From Gemmatimonadota bacterium (GTDB lineage: Bacteria > Gemmatimonadota > Gemmatimonadetes > Longimicrobiales > Gaopeijiaceae), in assembly GCA_028874905.1 (NCBI GenBank), contig JAPPGZ010000044.1, forward strand, positions 26,276-76,191: a DNA stretch of 49,916 nt. Reading direction: 5' to 3'. Each line of letters begins with the position of its first letter. The first letter of the stretch is position 1. Below the pieces are notes generated by a model, which was not told the DNA's origin, did not search any database, and saw only the letters and a program-made list of their open reading frames with translations. The translations under genes and the position numbers were made by a program. Shown in pieces: positions 17,838-25,262 of the stretch.

Positions 17838-18811
17838 GCGGCCTCCTCGTCCTGGTTGCGTTGCATGACGGCTTCGCGAACTGCCCGCAACGCGAGCCGC
17901 GAGTCGCCCAGGAGGTGATGAAGGTGCTCCTCGAGCGCCGCAACGGGAGTCAGGTTGACCGGCGCTCGGGCGTTGCGGTGCGGCGCAGACGCGAAAGCGG
18001 GAAGCCACCGCGCGGCGCGGTCCACCGTCTCCATCGCCTCACCGCTGCCCGAACTGGCGGGCACCTCCAGGCGCACGATCCCCGCCCATGGTCCCGCCCA
18101 CGGACCCGGGTCGCCTACCCGGATATAGCACGCGTACCGCTCGTCCTTCATGGCAAAGAGGCTCGTGCGCTCGCCGACCGCCAGGCGCGGTACGGTCTGC
18201 CAGTGCTCGACCGCGAGTGTGCGCCGATGGTGGGTCTTCACGTACCCGACCACCGGCGCTTTGCGGCTGTGGCGGAGGCCGTGCAGCGGTCCATCGAAAA
18301 CGACCAGCCAGCCATCCGCCACCAGGCGGTCGGCGATGTCGGCTTCGGTGTCCCGCATCAGCCGCTGCAGGTGCTGCGACGCCGCATGGGGTTCCCCGCT
18401 GTCGACCGAGAGGGGCGTCCAGCGCCACCCTCCGGGATGCGGTCGCAGCCGCACCTGCTGCCCGCCGGAAAAGATGACCGCGCGGCCGGTCTCCACGTGT
18501 CGAATGGCCGCCGGGCCGTCGGGGCCGATCAGTACCGCCCCCGCTCCCCACGCCCCCGCGAGCCCGGTGATCGTTTCCCCCTGCGAATTCGTGTGCGTGA
18601 GGTGCGCCTCGGTCCGGCGCACCCCGTCCACGAAGCAGAGGTGGACGGGTGGGCCCGCGTCCGCAGACCGGTGAATCCGGAAACGGCCCCCGTCCTCCAC
18701 GATCCGGCATTCCACCGTGTGTTCATCTTCTTCTTCCGCGCGAAAGCCGGCGCCGTGGGACACGTCGAACGGTTCGACTCCGATGAAGGGGCGGCGCGCG
18801 GCAGGGTTCAT
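17834..18811 (-). CDS. nurA: NurA-domain nuclease, partner of HerA
   Basis: Predicted RNase H-fold nuclease that resects DNA ends in a complex with HerA. About 325 residues. Two acidic motifs expected for NurA are seen: CFVDGVRRTEAHL (VDG at 61-63) and VVFDGPLHG (FDG at 172-174), followed by a YVKTHHRRTL segment in which the lysine and histidines fit the third motif region. The C-terminus (ALEEHLHHLLGDSRLALRAVREA) also matches the family, and the last codons overlap the herA start. The start is uncertain. ATG 18811 is the first ATG in frame, but its ribosome site is poor; a TTG at 18892 would add 27 mostly basic residues. Confidence 0.8.
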   Translation of the reverse strand: MNPAARRPFIGVEPFDVSHGAGFRAEEEDEHTVECRIVEDGGRFRIHRSADAGPPVHLCFVDGVRRTEAHLTHTNSQGETITGLAGAWGAGAVLIGPDGPAAIRHVETGRAVIFSGGQQVRLRPHPGGWRWTPLSVDSGEPHAASQHLQRLMRDTEADIADRLVADGWLVVFDGPLHGLRHSRKAPVVGYVKTHHRRTLAVEHWQTVPRLAVGERTSLFAMKDERYACYIRVGDPGPWAGPWAGIVRLEVPASSGSGEAMETVDRAARWLPAFASAPHRNARAPVNLTPVAALEEHLHHLLGDSRLALRAVREAVMQRNQDEEAA

Positions 18812-18901
18812 CTCGAAGTGGCGGGGTCGCCGTTTCCATTTGCGAGCCCGACGTGCGCAGAGGTCAGTTCTTCGCTCATATCCAGCCTTCAAGCTAAACC
18901 A

Positions 18902-18940
18902 GCGGCCCCGGGGCCGGCACGAAGCCGATCCCGGGGCCGC
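18902..18940 (-). terminator. Hairpin terminator behind the second TonB receptor gene
   Basis: An 11-bp perfect stem (GCGGCCCCGGG at 18902-18912 with its complement at 18930-18940) and a 17-base loop lie 40 bases beyond the receptor stop. In the leftward direction it is followed by the short T-rich stretch TGGTTTAG. It would separate the receptor transcript from the nurA-herA-sbcD-sbcC operon. Confidence 0.65.
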
Positions 18941-18979
18941 ATCCCGTCGGAAAAGCAGTCAGCAACCGGCAGGGTCACC

Positions 18980-21874
18980 CTACCAGCTGTAGTTCACCCG
19001 CGTGTAGTAGAAGCCGCCGTTGAAGCCGAACGGCGTGAACTGGCCAAAGCGGTTGCCTACGCCAGCCGCCGCGCCGGGATACTCCTCCGGGTAGGTGTTC
19101 AGCACGTTGGTACCACCGACGGTGAGCGTCCACCGGTCGGCGAACGTGTGGGCCGCCTCCATATCGAAGAGCATGCGGGCCGGGTAGTCGATGGTATTGT
19201 CCGGGCTCGACTCGTAGTAGGGCTGCTCGCCGTCGAAGTAGCCGCCCCAGTAGCTGCCGCGCACCAGGAATCGGGTTCCGCCGGCGAAGACGTGATTCAT
19301 TGCGAGGTTGCCACGCACGTTGGGCAGTCCCTCCTCGAGAATCCGGATACGGTGATCGGTCAGGGTGACCGAGTTGAACTCGGTTACCGTGGTCCGGGTC
19401 CAGTTCCACGCGCTGCTGAAGGTTGTAGTGGAACCATTCATTCCCTCCACCTCATACGCGCCGACCAGATCGATCCCGTCGGTGCGGGTCGCGAAGTCGT
19501 TGATGAAGAAACGGAACCGCGCGAGCACCCCGCCTGGCCGGATGATGCCCTCGGCGATGAGTTGCTCGATCTCCGCAGGGCTGAGACTCCGGTCCGCGCT
19601 GGTGGTCAGGCGGTCCGACACCCTGATCTGGAAGAAGTCCATCGAAAGACTGAACGGACCATCGTCGTAAACGGCCCCCAGGGCCAGATTGATCGACTTC
19701 TCCGGCGTGAGCGGCAGGCCGCCGAAGTTCTCCGCCAGCGGCGACGTGGACGGGATCGTGCCGTTGTTCGTCAGGTCCATGATCGCCGGATCGTAGATCG
19801 TCGAGATGTTGAAGGCGTTCTGCTGCCCCGGGGTGGGCGCGCGGAAGCCGGTGCTGGCGCTCGCCCGGAGGCCGAGGTTCTCCGACGCGCTCACGCGTCC
19901 GGCTACCTTGCCGTTGATCGTCGTTCCGAAGTCCGAGAACCGCTCGACCCGTCCGGCGAAGCCGAAAGTCCACAGGCCCTCGGGCTCGCGAATCTCCACG
20001 TCTCCGTAGGCGGCGAAGTTATTGCGGTTCCAGTTCCCCACGGTAAGCGGACCGAACCCCGTGAACCCGTTGGAGCCAGGTGTGAATCCCTGCGTCGCGA
20101 GCGAGCCCTCGGTCCAGGATTCCGTGCTGCCCTGGATGATCTCGAAGCGCTCGTTGCGCCACTCGGCACCGCCGGCAAGGTTGACCCGCTCGTTCGCCGC
20201 GTAGGACAGATCGACGTTCAGATTGACTTCCTGCTGGTCATAGATTCCCGGGTGGAACCAGGGCGTGCAGGGCTGATCCGGCACGACGAAGGACAACGTC
20301 CTGTCCGAGCCGGCGCACGGCTGATTCGGCCCGAGCGAGGCGTTGACCGTGTTGTACATGTAGAAGTCCATGTTGGACTTGCCCCAGGCCGCGCTCGCAT
20401 CCCAGTTCAGGTCGCCGCTGGTACCCTTTAGCCCCGCCACGGCCGACGCGTCGCCGACGTTCGCGCCGAACTGCGGCGTGAATCCACCGGGGAAGAGCTT
20501 GCGGAAGGTGAAGCAGTTGGGATCGCCCATGACGTTGTTGAACGCAGCCATGTTCTCGGCGTTGTTGATCACCACGCCATCGTCGGTGACCCGGACCTCT
20601 GGGCACATCGCTGATCCGTCCAGCACCCCGTCCTGCGCGTCGAGCATGTCGCCGATCAGCAGGATCCGCTGACCGTCGGCGTTCCTGGTTCCGAAGACAC
20701 CGCTGCGGGTGCCCGGATTACGGAAGTAGAAGCCGCCCTCGACCTGCTTGCTCACGTAGTTGCCGTGGCCGTAGAACTGGAGGTTGTCGTTGAAGAGGTA
20801 GCCCATGTTCGCCCACAGCTTGACCTCGTTCGAGACCTGGGGCGAGCCCCAGATCTGCGCGGGCGCACGCACATAGTTGTTGCCGGATCCGAGCAGCGCC
20901 AGGGCATCGTTGCGCTGCGTACTGCGATCCGTCGGGTTGGCGTTGCCGTACTCGCCGGTCAGGTTGAGGAAGCCGGTCTCGCCGAGAGGGAGACCCACGT
21001 TCCCGGACAGGGTGTACATCTCTCCGTCCCCCGGGAACGAGCCGGCCTCGAAACGCTCGCTGGTCTCTCCAAAGGGATACCCGCCGGTCTTGATCTCGAT
21101 GGAGCCGCCCGACCGGTCGTTCTTCAGCACGAAGTTCATCACACCCGCGATCGCGTCGGAGCCGTACTGGGCGGACGCGCCGTCGCGCAGCACCTCGGCC
21201 TGCTCGAGCGCCAGCCCGGGGATGAGCGCGATGTCGGGCCCCTGGGAGCCGTCGGCGAGGCCGTTGCCGTACCACGTTATCACCGCCGTGCGGTGGCGGC
21301 GCTTCCCGTTGATCAGCACCAGCGTGTGATCCGGCGCCAGTCCGCGCAGGTTGGCAGGCCGCGCGAAGGTGGCCGCGTCCGAAATCGGCTGAATGTTCAC
21401 GTTGAAGGACGGCACCACGTTGCGCAGCAGGTTTGCGAAGTCCGTGTCGCCCTGCTGGACGATGTCCGTCGTCGGGATCACGTCGACGGGGACGGGTGAC
21501 TCGGTCACCGTGCGCGGCCGCGCGCGGCTTCCGACGGCAACCAGGCCTTCGAGCTCCAGCGCGGCCGTGATCATGGCCGCGTCGAGCCGGGTGGTCTGGC
21601 CGTCGGTGATCGTGACTTGGGTACGGTAGGTCTGATAGCCGATCAGCACGATCGCCACGTTGTGCGTACCCGCCGGAATGCCCGAGACCGTGTAGCCACC
21701 GTCGCCGCGGCTGTTCGCGCCCAGGTTGAGATCCGGAAGCGATACCTGCGCGCCCGCCAGCGCGGCGCCGGTACCCTGCACGGTTACCGTGCCCTCAAGG
21801 GTTCCTTGCGCCAGGGCCGCCGTGGGCAAAAGCAGAGCGCCGAGCGCCCCGAAGAGGAGTAGTTTTTTCTTCAT
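18980..21874 (-). CDS. TonB-dependent receptor
   Basis: Outer-membrane transporter of about 964 residues. A clean signal peptide (MKKKLLLFGALGALLLPTAALA) is followed by a carboxypeptidase-regulatory-like domain (GTVTVQGTGAALAGAQVSLP). The plug domain contains the diagnostic LRGLAPDHTLVLINGKRRHR and LRDGASAQYGSDAIAGVMNF segments. The barrel ends in an aromatic residue (NYSW), as needed for barrel insertion. Two starts are possible: ATG 21874, two bases after the aminotransferase stop, or ATG 21886, overlapping it; GGAAAGGG precedes both. Coupling to the exported aminotransferase suggests that the ligand is an amino compound, which is inference only. The frame extending to 22498 is a shadow of the aminotransferase. 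Confidence 0.93.
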   Translation of the reverse strand: MKKKLLLFGALGALLLPTAALAQGTLEGTVTVQGTGAALAGAQVSLPDLNLGANSRGDGGYTVSGIPAGTHNVAIVLIGYQTYRTQVTITDGQTTRLDAAMITAALELEGLVAVGSRARPRTVTESPVPVDVIPTTDIVQQGDTDFANLLRNVVPSFNVNIQPISDAATFARPANLRGLAPDHTLVLINGKRRHRTAVITWYGNGLADGSQGPDIALIPGLALEQAEVLRDGASAQYGSDAIAGVMNFVLKNDRSGGSIEIKTGGYPFGETSERFEAGSFPGDGEMYTLSGNVGLPLGETGFLNLTGEYGNANPTDRSTQRNDALALLGSGNNYVRAPAQIWGSPQVSNEVKLWANMGYLFNDNLQFYGHGNYVSKQVEGGFYFRNPGTRSGVFGTRNADGQRILLIGDMLDAQDGVLDGSAMCPEVRVTDDGVVINNAENMAAFNNVMGDPNCFTFRKLFPGGFTPQFGANVGDASAVAGLKGTSGDLNWDASAAWGKSNMDFYMYNTVNASLGPNQPCAGSDRTLSFVVPDQPCTPWFHPGIYDQQEVNLNVDLSYAANERVNLAGGAEWRNERFEIIQGSTESWTEGSLATQGFTPGSNGFTGFGPLTVGNWNRNNFAAYGDVEIREPEGLWTFGFAGRVERFSDFGTTINGKVAGRVSASENLGLRASASTGFRAPTPGQQNAFNISTIYDPAIMDLTNNGTIPSTSPLAENFGGLPLTPEKSINLALGAVYDDGPFSLSMDFFQIRVSDRLTTSADRSLSPAEIEQLIAEGIIRPGGVLARFRFFINDFATRTDGIDLVGAYEVEGMNGSTTTFSSAWNWTRTTVTEFNSVTLTDHRIRILEEGLPNVRGNLAMNHVFAGGTRFLVRGSYWGGYFDGEQPYYESSPDNTIDYPARMLFDMEAAHTFADRWTLTVGGTNVLNTYPEEYPGAAAGVGNRFGQFTPFGFNGGFYYTRVNYSW

Positions 21875-21876
21875 TT

Positions 21877-23019
21877 TCAAATCCATCCCTTTCCGCGGAA
21901 GGTACGTAGCGTCTCGCAGAACCGGCCCATGTCCTCGGGCAGGCCGAACGACAGCCGATTCCAGTCCAGCATCGGGGGGAAGTCCCTTCCCACCAGGAAG
22001 CCCTCCTCTGCCATACGATTCCGATACGTCGCCAGATCGCCGCTGATCCGGTGCATCAGGAAGTTGGCCTGGGTGGGCATGTACTCCAGTCCCAGCTCGT
22101 CCAGCGTGGTTTCGACCATCTCCCGCGACGTGCGGTTCACCTCGCGGCTCTTGGAAATGAGCGCCTCGTCCCGGAACGACGCCCCGGCCGCGGCGATGGC
22201 CAGCTGGTTCGCGTTGTTTCTCGAGGCGAAGTCCATCAGTCGTGTGGCGGTGTCGGAGTGAGCGATCCCGTACCCGATGCGAAGGCCGGCCAGCCCATAG
22301 ATCTTCGAGAAGGTCTTCACGACGACCACATTGCGCTTCTTCGCGATCCATGGAAGCGAACTCCACATGCGCTCGTCGTCGACGTACTCGATGTACGCCT
22401 CGTCCGAGAGGAAGAAGACGTGGTCCGGGGCTTCGGCGATCCAGGCGTCGATCTCCGCGCTGGGCGTAATCGTCGCCGTCGGGTTGTTCGGGTTGCACAG
22501 GTAGACCAGGGCCGGGCGTCCCGTGCTCTGTGCCGCCTCGCGCATCCGCCCGATGTCGTGCGCGTGGTCCGCGGTGAGCGGCACCTTGACGAGTTCGTAG
22601 GCCTCGGTGCGCTGGTAGTTCGTCACCGCCTCATAGGTGGGGTCGGCCATGACAAGCCTCGCGCGCGGCGCAGCATACGCCTGCACCACCATCTGCAACA
22701 CTTCCGCCGACCCCGTGCCTATGACGATCTGGTTCTCGGCAACTTCATGGGCCGCAGCCAGCCTGGAGACGAGTTCCCCCTGCTGGTCCGACGGATAGCG
22801 GTTGGCGAGCACGATGGCTTCCACCAGCGCGTCCTTCGCAGCCGGCGATATTCCCAGAGGATTCTCGTTGGAGTTGAGGCGCACCGCCCCATTGCTCAGC
22901 CTCCGCCCCGGAGCCCCGACAAGTCCCTCGAGGGGGCTCCCGAGTCCCCCGAACGCATTCGCTCCGGCTACGACGCCAGAGACCGCTCCGGCCCTGATGA
23001 AGAAATCGCGTCTACGCAT
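21877..23019 (-). CDS. Tat-exported PLP-dependent aminotransferase (class I/II, HisC-like)
   Basis: PLP enzyme of 380 residues with the fold and motifs of histidinol-phosphate-type aminotransferases: NSNENPLGISPAA near the N-terminus, YLCNPNNPT in the middle, DEAYIEYVDD, and the PLP-lysine segment KTFSKIYGLAGLRIGYG. It begins with a twin-arginine signal (MRRRDFFIRAGAVSG), so it should act in the periplasm and not in histidine synthesis. ATG 23019 has GGGAGG six bases upstream; the frame beyond is non-coding and covers the repeat ladder. Its stop is two bases from the start of the TonB receptor, a strong sign of joint function. Confidence 0.88.
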   Translation of the reverse strand: MRRRDFFIRAGAVSGVVAGANAFGGLGSPLEGLVGAPGRRLSNGAVRLNSNENPLGISPAAKDALVEAIVLANRYPSDQQGELVSRLAAAHEVAENQIVIGTGSAEVLQMVVQAYAAPRARLVMADPTYEAVTNYQRTEAYELVKVPLTADHAHDIGRMREAAQSTGRPALVYLCNPNNPTATITPSAEIDAWIAEAPDHVFFLSDEAYIEYVDDERMWSSLPWIAKKRNVVVVKTFSKIYGLAGLRIGYGIAHSDTATRLMDFASRNNANQLAIAAAGASFRDEALISKSREVNRTSREMVETTLDELGLEYMPTQANFLMHRISGDLATYRNRMAEEGFLVGRDFPPMLDWNRLSFGLPEDMGRFCETLRTFRGKGWI

Positions 23020-23050
23020 GTGCAGCCTCCCGGAAAGAGGGTTGGAAAAG

Positions 23051-23120
23051 CCAAAACTGTCCGAAAAAGTCGCAATATGTCCGATTCTGTCGCATTTTGG
23101 CCGAAACTGTCGCATGCACC
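23051..23120 (-). repeat. Ladder of seven 10-bp repeats upstream of the aminotransferase/TonB receptor operon
   Basis: Seven consecutive 10-base units, read on the minus strand, alternate between a type like acagtttcgg and a type like ccaaaatgcg (shared skeleton: aca, then an A/T-rich run, then CGG or GCG). The period is exactly 10 throughout, close to one helical turn, and the alternation gives a 20-base super-period. It lies 32-101 bases upstream of the aminotransferase ATG, where an activator array or bent upstream DNA would sit. It is not CRISPR-like: the units are contiguous and there are no spacers. Confidence 0.75.
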
Positions 23121-23301
23121 GCTTGCGAGGATTCTGTTTCGTTACACCATACCAATATCGTCGGAGAAGCGGGACCGCGCCAGCGATAAGCGGCAAATGC
23201 TGCCGAAACCCCGGTTTTTGAGCGTCAATTCATGTCCAGCAACGGGTCACGGATCCCTGTCATCTCCCACCTCGTGAGCACCGTGGGATGACCCCCACCG
23301 C

Positions 23302-23925
23302 TCAACCTCCCGCCGACCAAGGGGGCACGACGCCATTGACGCGCGCGTACGCGATCGACTGGCCCAGATGCTCATGGCAGTGAGCGAGGGTGAAGGTCAT
23401 CGCGCCGCGCACGCTGGTTGCGCCGAACAGCTCCACGCCCTGTCCCCAGGCGTCATCGGCGGTCGCTTCAAGGGCCTCGCCGATGTAGTCGAAGGACGCC
23501 GCTAGCGCCGCCACGACGGTCGGCTTGTCGGTGATCGACTCCGCGTCCTGACCGTACCAGCCTTCCACCCCCGCGGGCGGATCGGTGCCCATGACCCGGG
23601 CGACGAGTCCGATATTCGCGGCCGCCACATGCATGTAAACCTCCGAGACGGAACGCACGCCTTCGCCGGGGCGCCATCCGTAGTCGGATTCGGGCATCGC
23701 TTCGGCGAGGCCCAGGTACTTGTCGCGCAGGTTCGCCAGGTCCCCCAGCAGTTCCGACTGCACGGTGGACTGAACGGCTGCGGATTCGTCCCCGGCGGCC
23801 ATCTCGTCGGCGGCGTCCACAGCCTCCCCGTCACCCGCGCCGCCAGGTGCGCATGCGGTCAGCGCGAGCGCGCAGATCACCGCGAACACGGGCCGATACA
23901 TCTCCGTCAGATACCTCTTGTTCAT
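23302..23925 (-). CDS. DinB-like lipoprotein
   Basis: 207 residues. A lipoprotein signal ends in LTAC (Cys 25), followed by an acidic linker, then a four-helix DinB-type domain. Metal-ligand histidines of the fold are present at MHVAA and in AHCHEHLGQ, where the HxxxH-like pair near the C-terminus is typical. DinB-fold proteins include thiol-dependent metalloenzymes, but the members exported as lipoproteins have no known reaction. ATG 23925 is chosen over 23940 because AAGGGCGG then sits five bases upstream. The 282-base stretch between this gene and the aminotransferase start holds the repeat ladder and nothing else that I can support. Confidence 0.8.
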   Translation of the reverse strand: MNKRYLTEMYRPVFAVICALALTACAPGGAGDGEAVDAADEMAAGDESAAVQSTVQSELLGDLANLRDKYLGLAEAMPESDYGWRPGEGVRSVSEVYMHVAAANIGLVARVMGTDPPAGVEGWYGQDAESITDKPTVVAALAASFDYIGEALEATADDAWGQGVELFGATSVRGAMTFTLAHCHEHLGQSIAYARVNGVVPPWSAGG

Positions 23926-23994
23926 TATGCCGCCCTTCATCTTGCGAGCGCGTCCGGGGCAGCCTTTCCGTCCCCACCAGTCAATAGTACAGTG

Positions 23995-25191
23995 CTACGT
24001 CGCCGCGTGCCACCACCGAGAGGGCTTCAGGCGCTTCCCGCGGCCGCTGACGCGGTCCAGCCAGAGGGCCAGGCGCCTCAGCGGGGTTCCGGCAAGCCAC
24101 CGCCATGCCCGGTCCGGCCAACTGCGGAAGTCACGATTGTAGGGACATACCCGCACGCAGATCGAGCAGTCCGTGTTCTGGTTGGCCCAGAAGCGGAAGC
24201 ACTTCTCGGCGTCGGTGGTCCACTTGCGGATGCCCTGGATGTTGGACCGGTTGTGCACGACCCTGGACGGCTCGCCCCCGTCAATGGCCCGGGCCGGGCA
24301 TCCTTCGGTGCAGGCACGGCAGATGTCGCATACCTCCCTGACACCGAAGCGCATCGGCCGGTCGTGGGCGAGCGGCATGTCCGTGAAGACCTTGCCGATG
24401 CGGACACGGGGTCCGTATTCGCGGGTGATCAGGAGGCCGTGGCGCCCGTATTCCCCCAGCCCCGCCTTGATCGCAAGCGGGATGACCAGCGCCGAGTCGT
24501 TCATGCTGGCCACCGCGCGATACCCCAGGTTGGTGACGTACTGGGCGATGGCCAGCAGCACGATGGTGTCGCGCGAGTACGTGGCGCCGGTCGCGGCGCC
24601 GCTCAGCGCCGATGGGGCGGTACGCAGGACGTCCAGGTCCATCGACTGCGCGATGACGATGATGTTGTCGAGGTCGGCCGGGATCTCCTGGGGCTTTTCG
24701 ACCTCGCCGTCGCGGCTGTATGCGTGCGTGTACATCCACCGCTCGTCGTACCCGGTAATGCCGACGAGGTCGGCACCCAACATGCGGGCCGCGTGCTTGA
24801 CCTCCCCCGCCATCTCCTCCGGCGACTCGACGGGAAGCGCGCTGCCCGGCCCGTCGCGCATGACGGTGTACGGATCCAGGAAGCCCTCGCGCCGGTCCTG
24901 GTCCTGCTTGAGTTCGGCGAAGATGTCGGTGACGTGCCACGAGGCGTTGCGCAGCGCGTAGTCCCGCTGCGTGAAGCCGTCGACGGACCGCCATTTCATC
25001 CGCGGGGTCCGGTACGTCTCGTAGAACATGTCCGAGCGGTGCGTGCGCACCTCCGGGTCCCAGAACGAGCGGCAGAAGATGTCGTCACGCTGCGAGAAAC
25101 GGCGAAAGTCCTCGTCTACCTCGAATCCGGCTTCACGGTCGGACGCCGCGCTGGCGGTCGCGTTGCGGGCTTCTTCGGCTTTCCTGTCCAT
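23995..25191 (-). CDS. Reductive-dehalogenase-like iron-sulfur protein (RdhA/QueG superfamily)
   Basis: Protein of 398 residues with two C-terminal [4Fe-4S] motifs, CDICRACTEGCP and CSICVRVCPYNRDF. The preceding domain (about 120-300) has the corrinoid-binding-fold pattern of reductive dehalogenases and epoxyqueuosine reductase, for example LGADLVGITGYDERW and GEYGRHGLLITREYGPRVRIG. There is no Tat signal and no membrane anchor gene beside it, unlike respiratory RdhA. It is longer and differently arranged from QueG, with an N-terminal part (GFTQRDYALRNASWHV) seen in the aerobic RdhA-like group. The likely role is cobalamin-dependent reduction of an organic substrate in the cytosol; dehalogenation is not proven. 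The ribosome site is weak. Confidence 0.75.
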   Translation of the reverse strand: MDRKAEEARNATASAASDREAGFEVDEDFRRFSQRDDIFCRSFWDPEVRTHRSDMFYETYRTPRMKWRSVDGFTQRDYALRNASWHVTDIFAELKQDQDRREGFLDPYTVMRDGPGSALPVESPEEMAGEVKHAARMLGADLVGITGYDERWMYTHAYSRDGEVEKPQEIPADLDNIIVIAQSMDLDVLRTAPSALSGAATGATYSRDTIVLLAIAQYVTNLGYRAVASMNDSALVIPLAIKAGLGEYGRHGLLITREYGPRVRIGKVFTDMPLAHDRPMRFGVREVCDICRACTEGCPARAIDGGEPSRVVHNRSNIQGIRKWTTDAEKCFRFWANQNTDCSICVRVCPYNRDFRSWPDRAWRWLAGTPLRRLALWLDRVSGRGKRLKPSRWWHAAT

Positions 25192-25262
25192 TTCGCCAAT
25201 GTACCACCCGTCCCGCCGACGTGCTTCCGGCGTCCGCGCAACTTCCGCCTCCCGGGCAACGC

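Noticed and set aside
21877..22498. Upstream extension of the second TonB receptor frame
   Set aside because: It overlaps the aminotransferase gene in another frame, has no homology, and a perfect signal peptide begins at 21874.
23051..23120. CRISPR-like array
   Set aside because: Units are 10 bases, contiguous and without spacers, and no cas gene is present in the window.
23995..25191. Epoxyqueuosine reductase (queG)
   Set aside because: The two cluster motifs are similar, but the N-terminal 120 residues and the overall order fit RdhA-like proteins better; kept only as an alternative.
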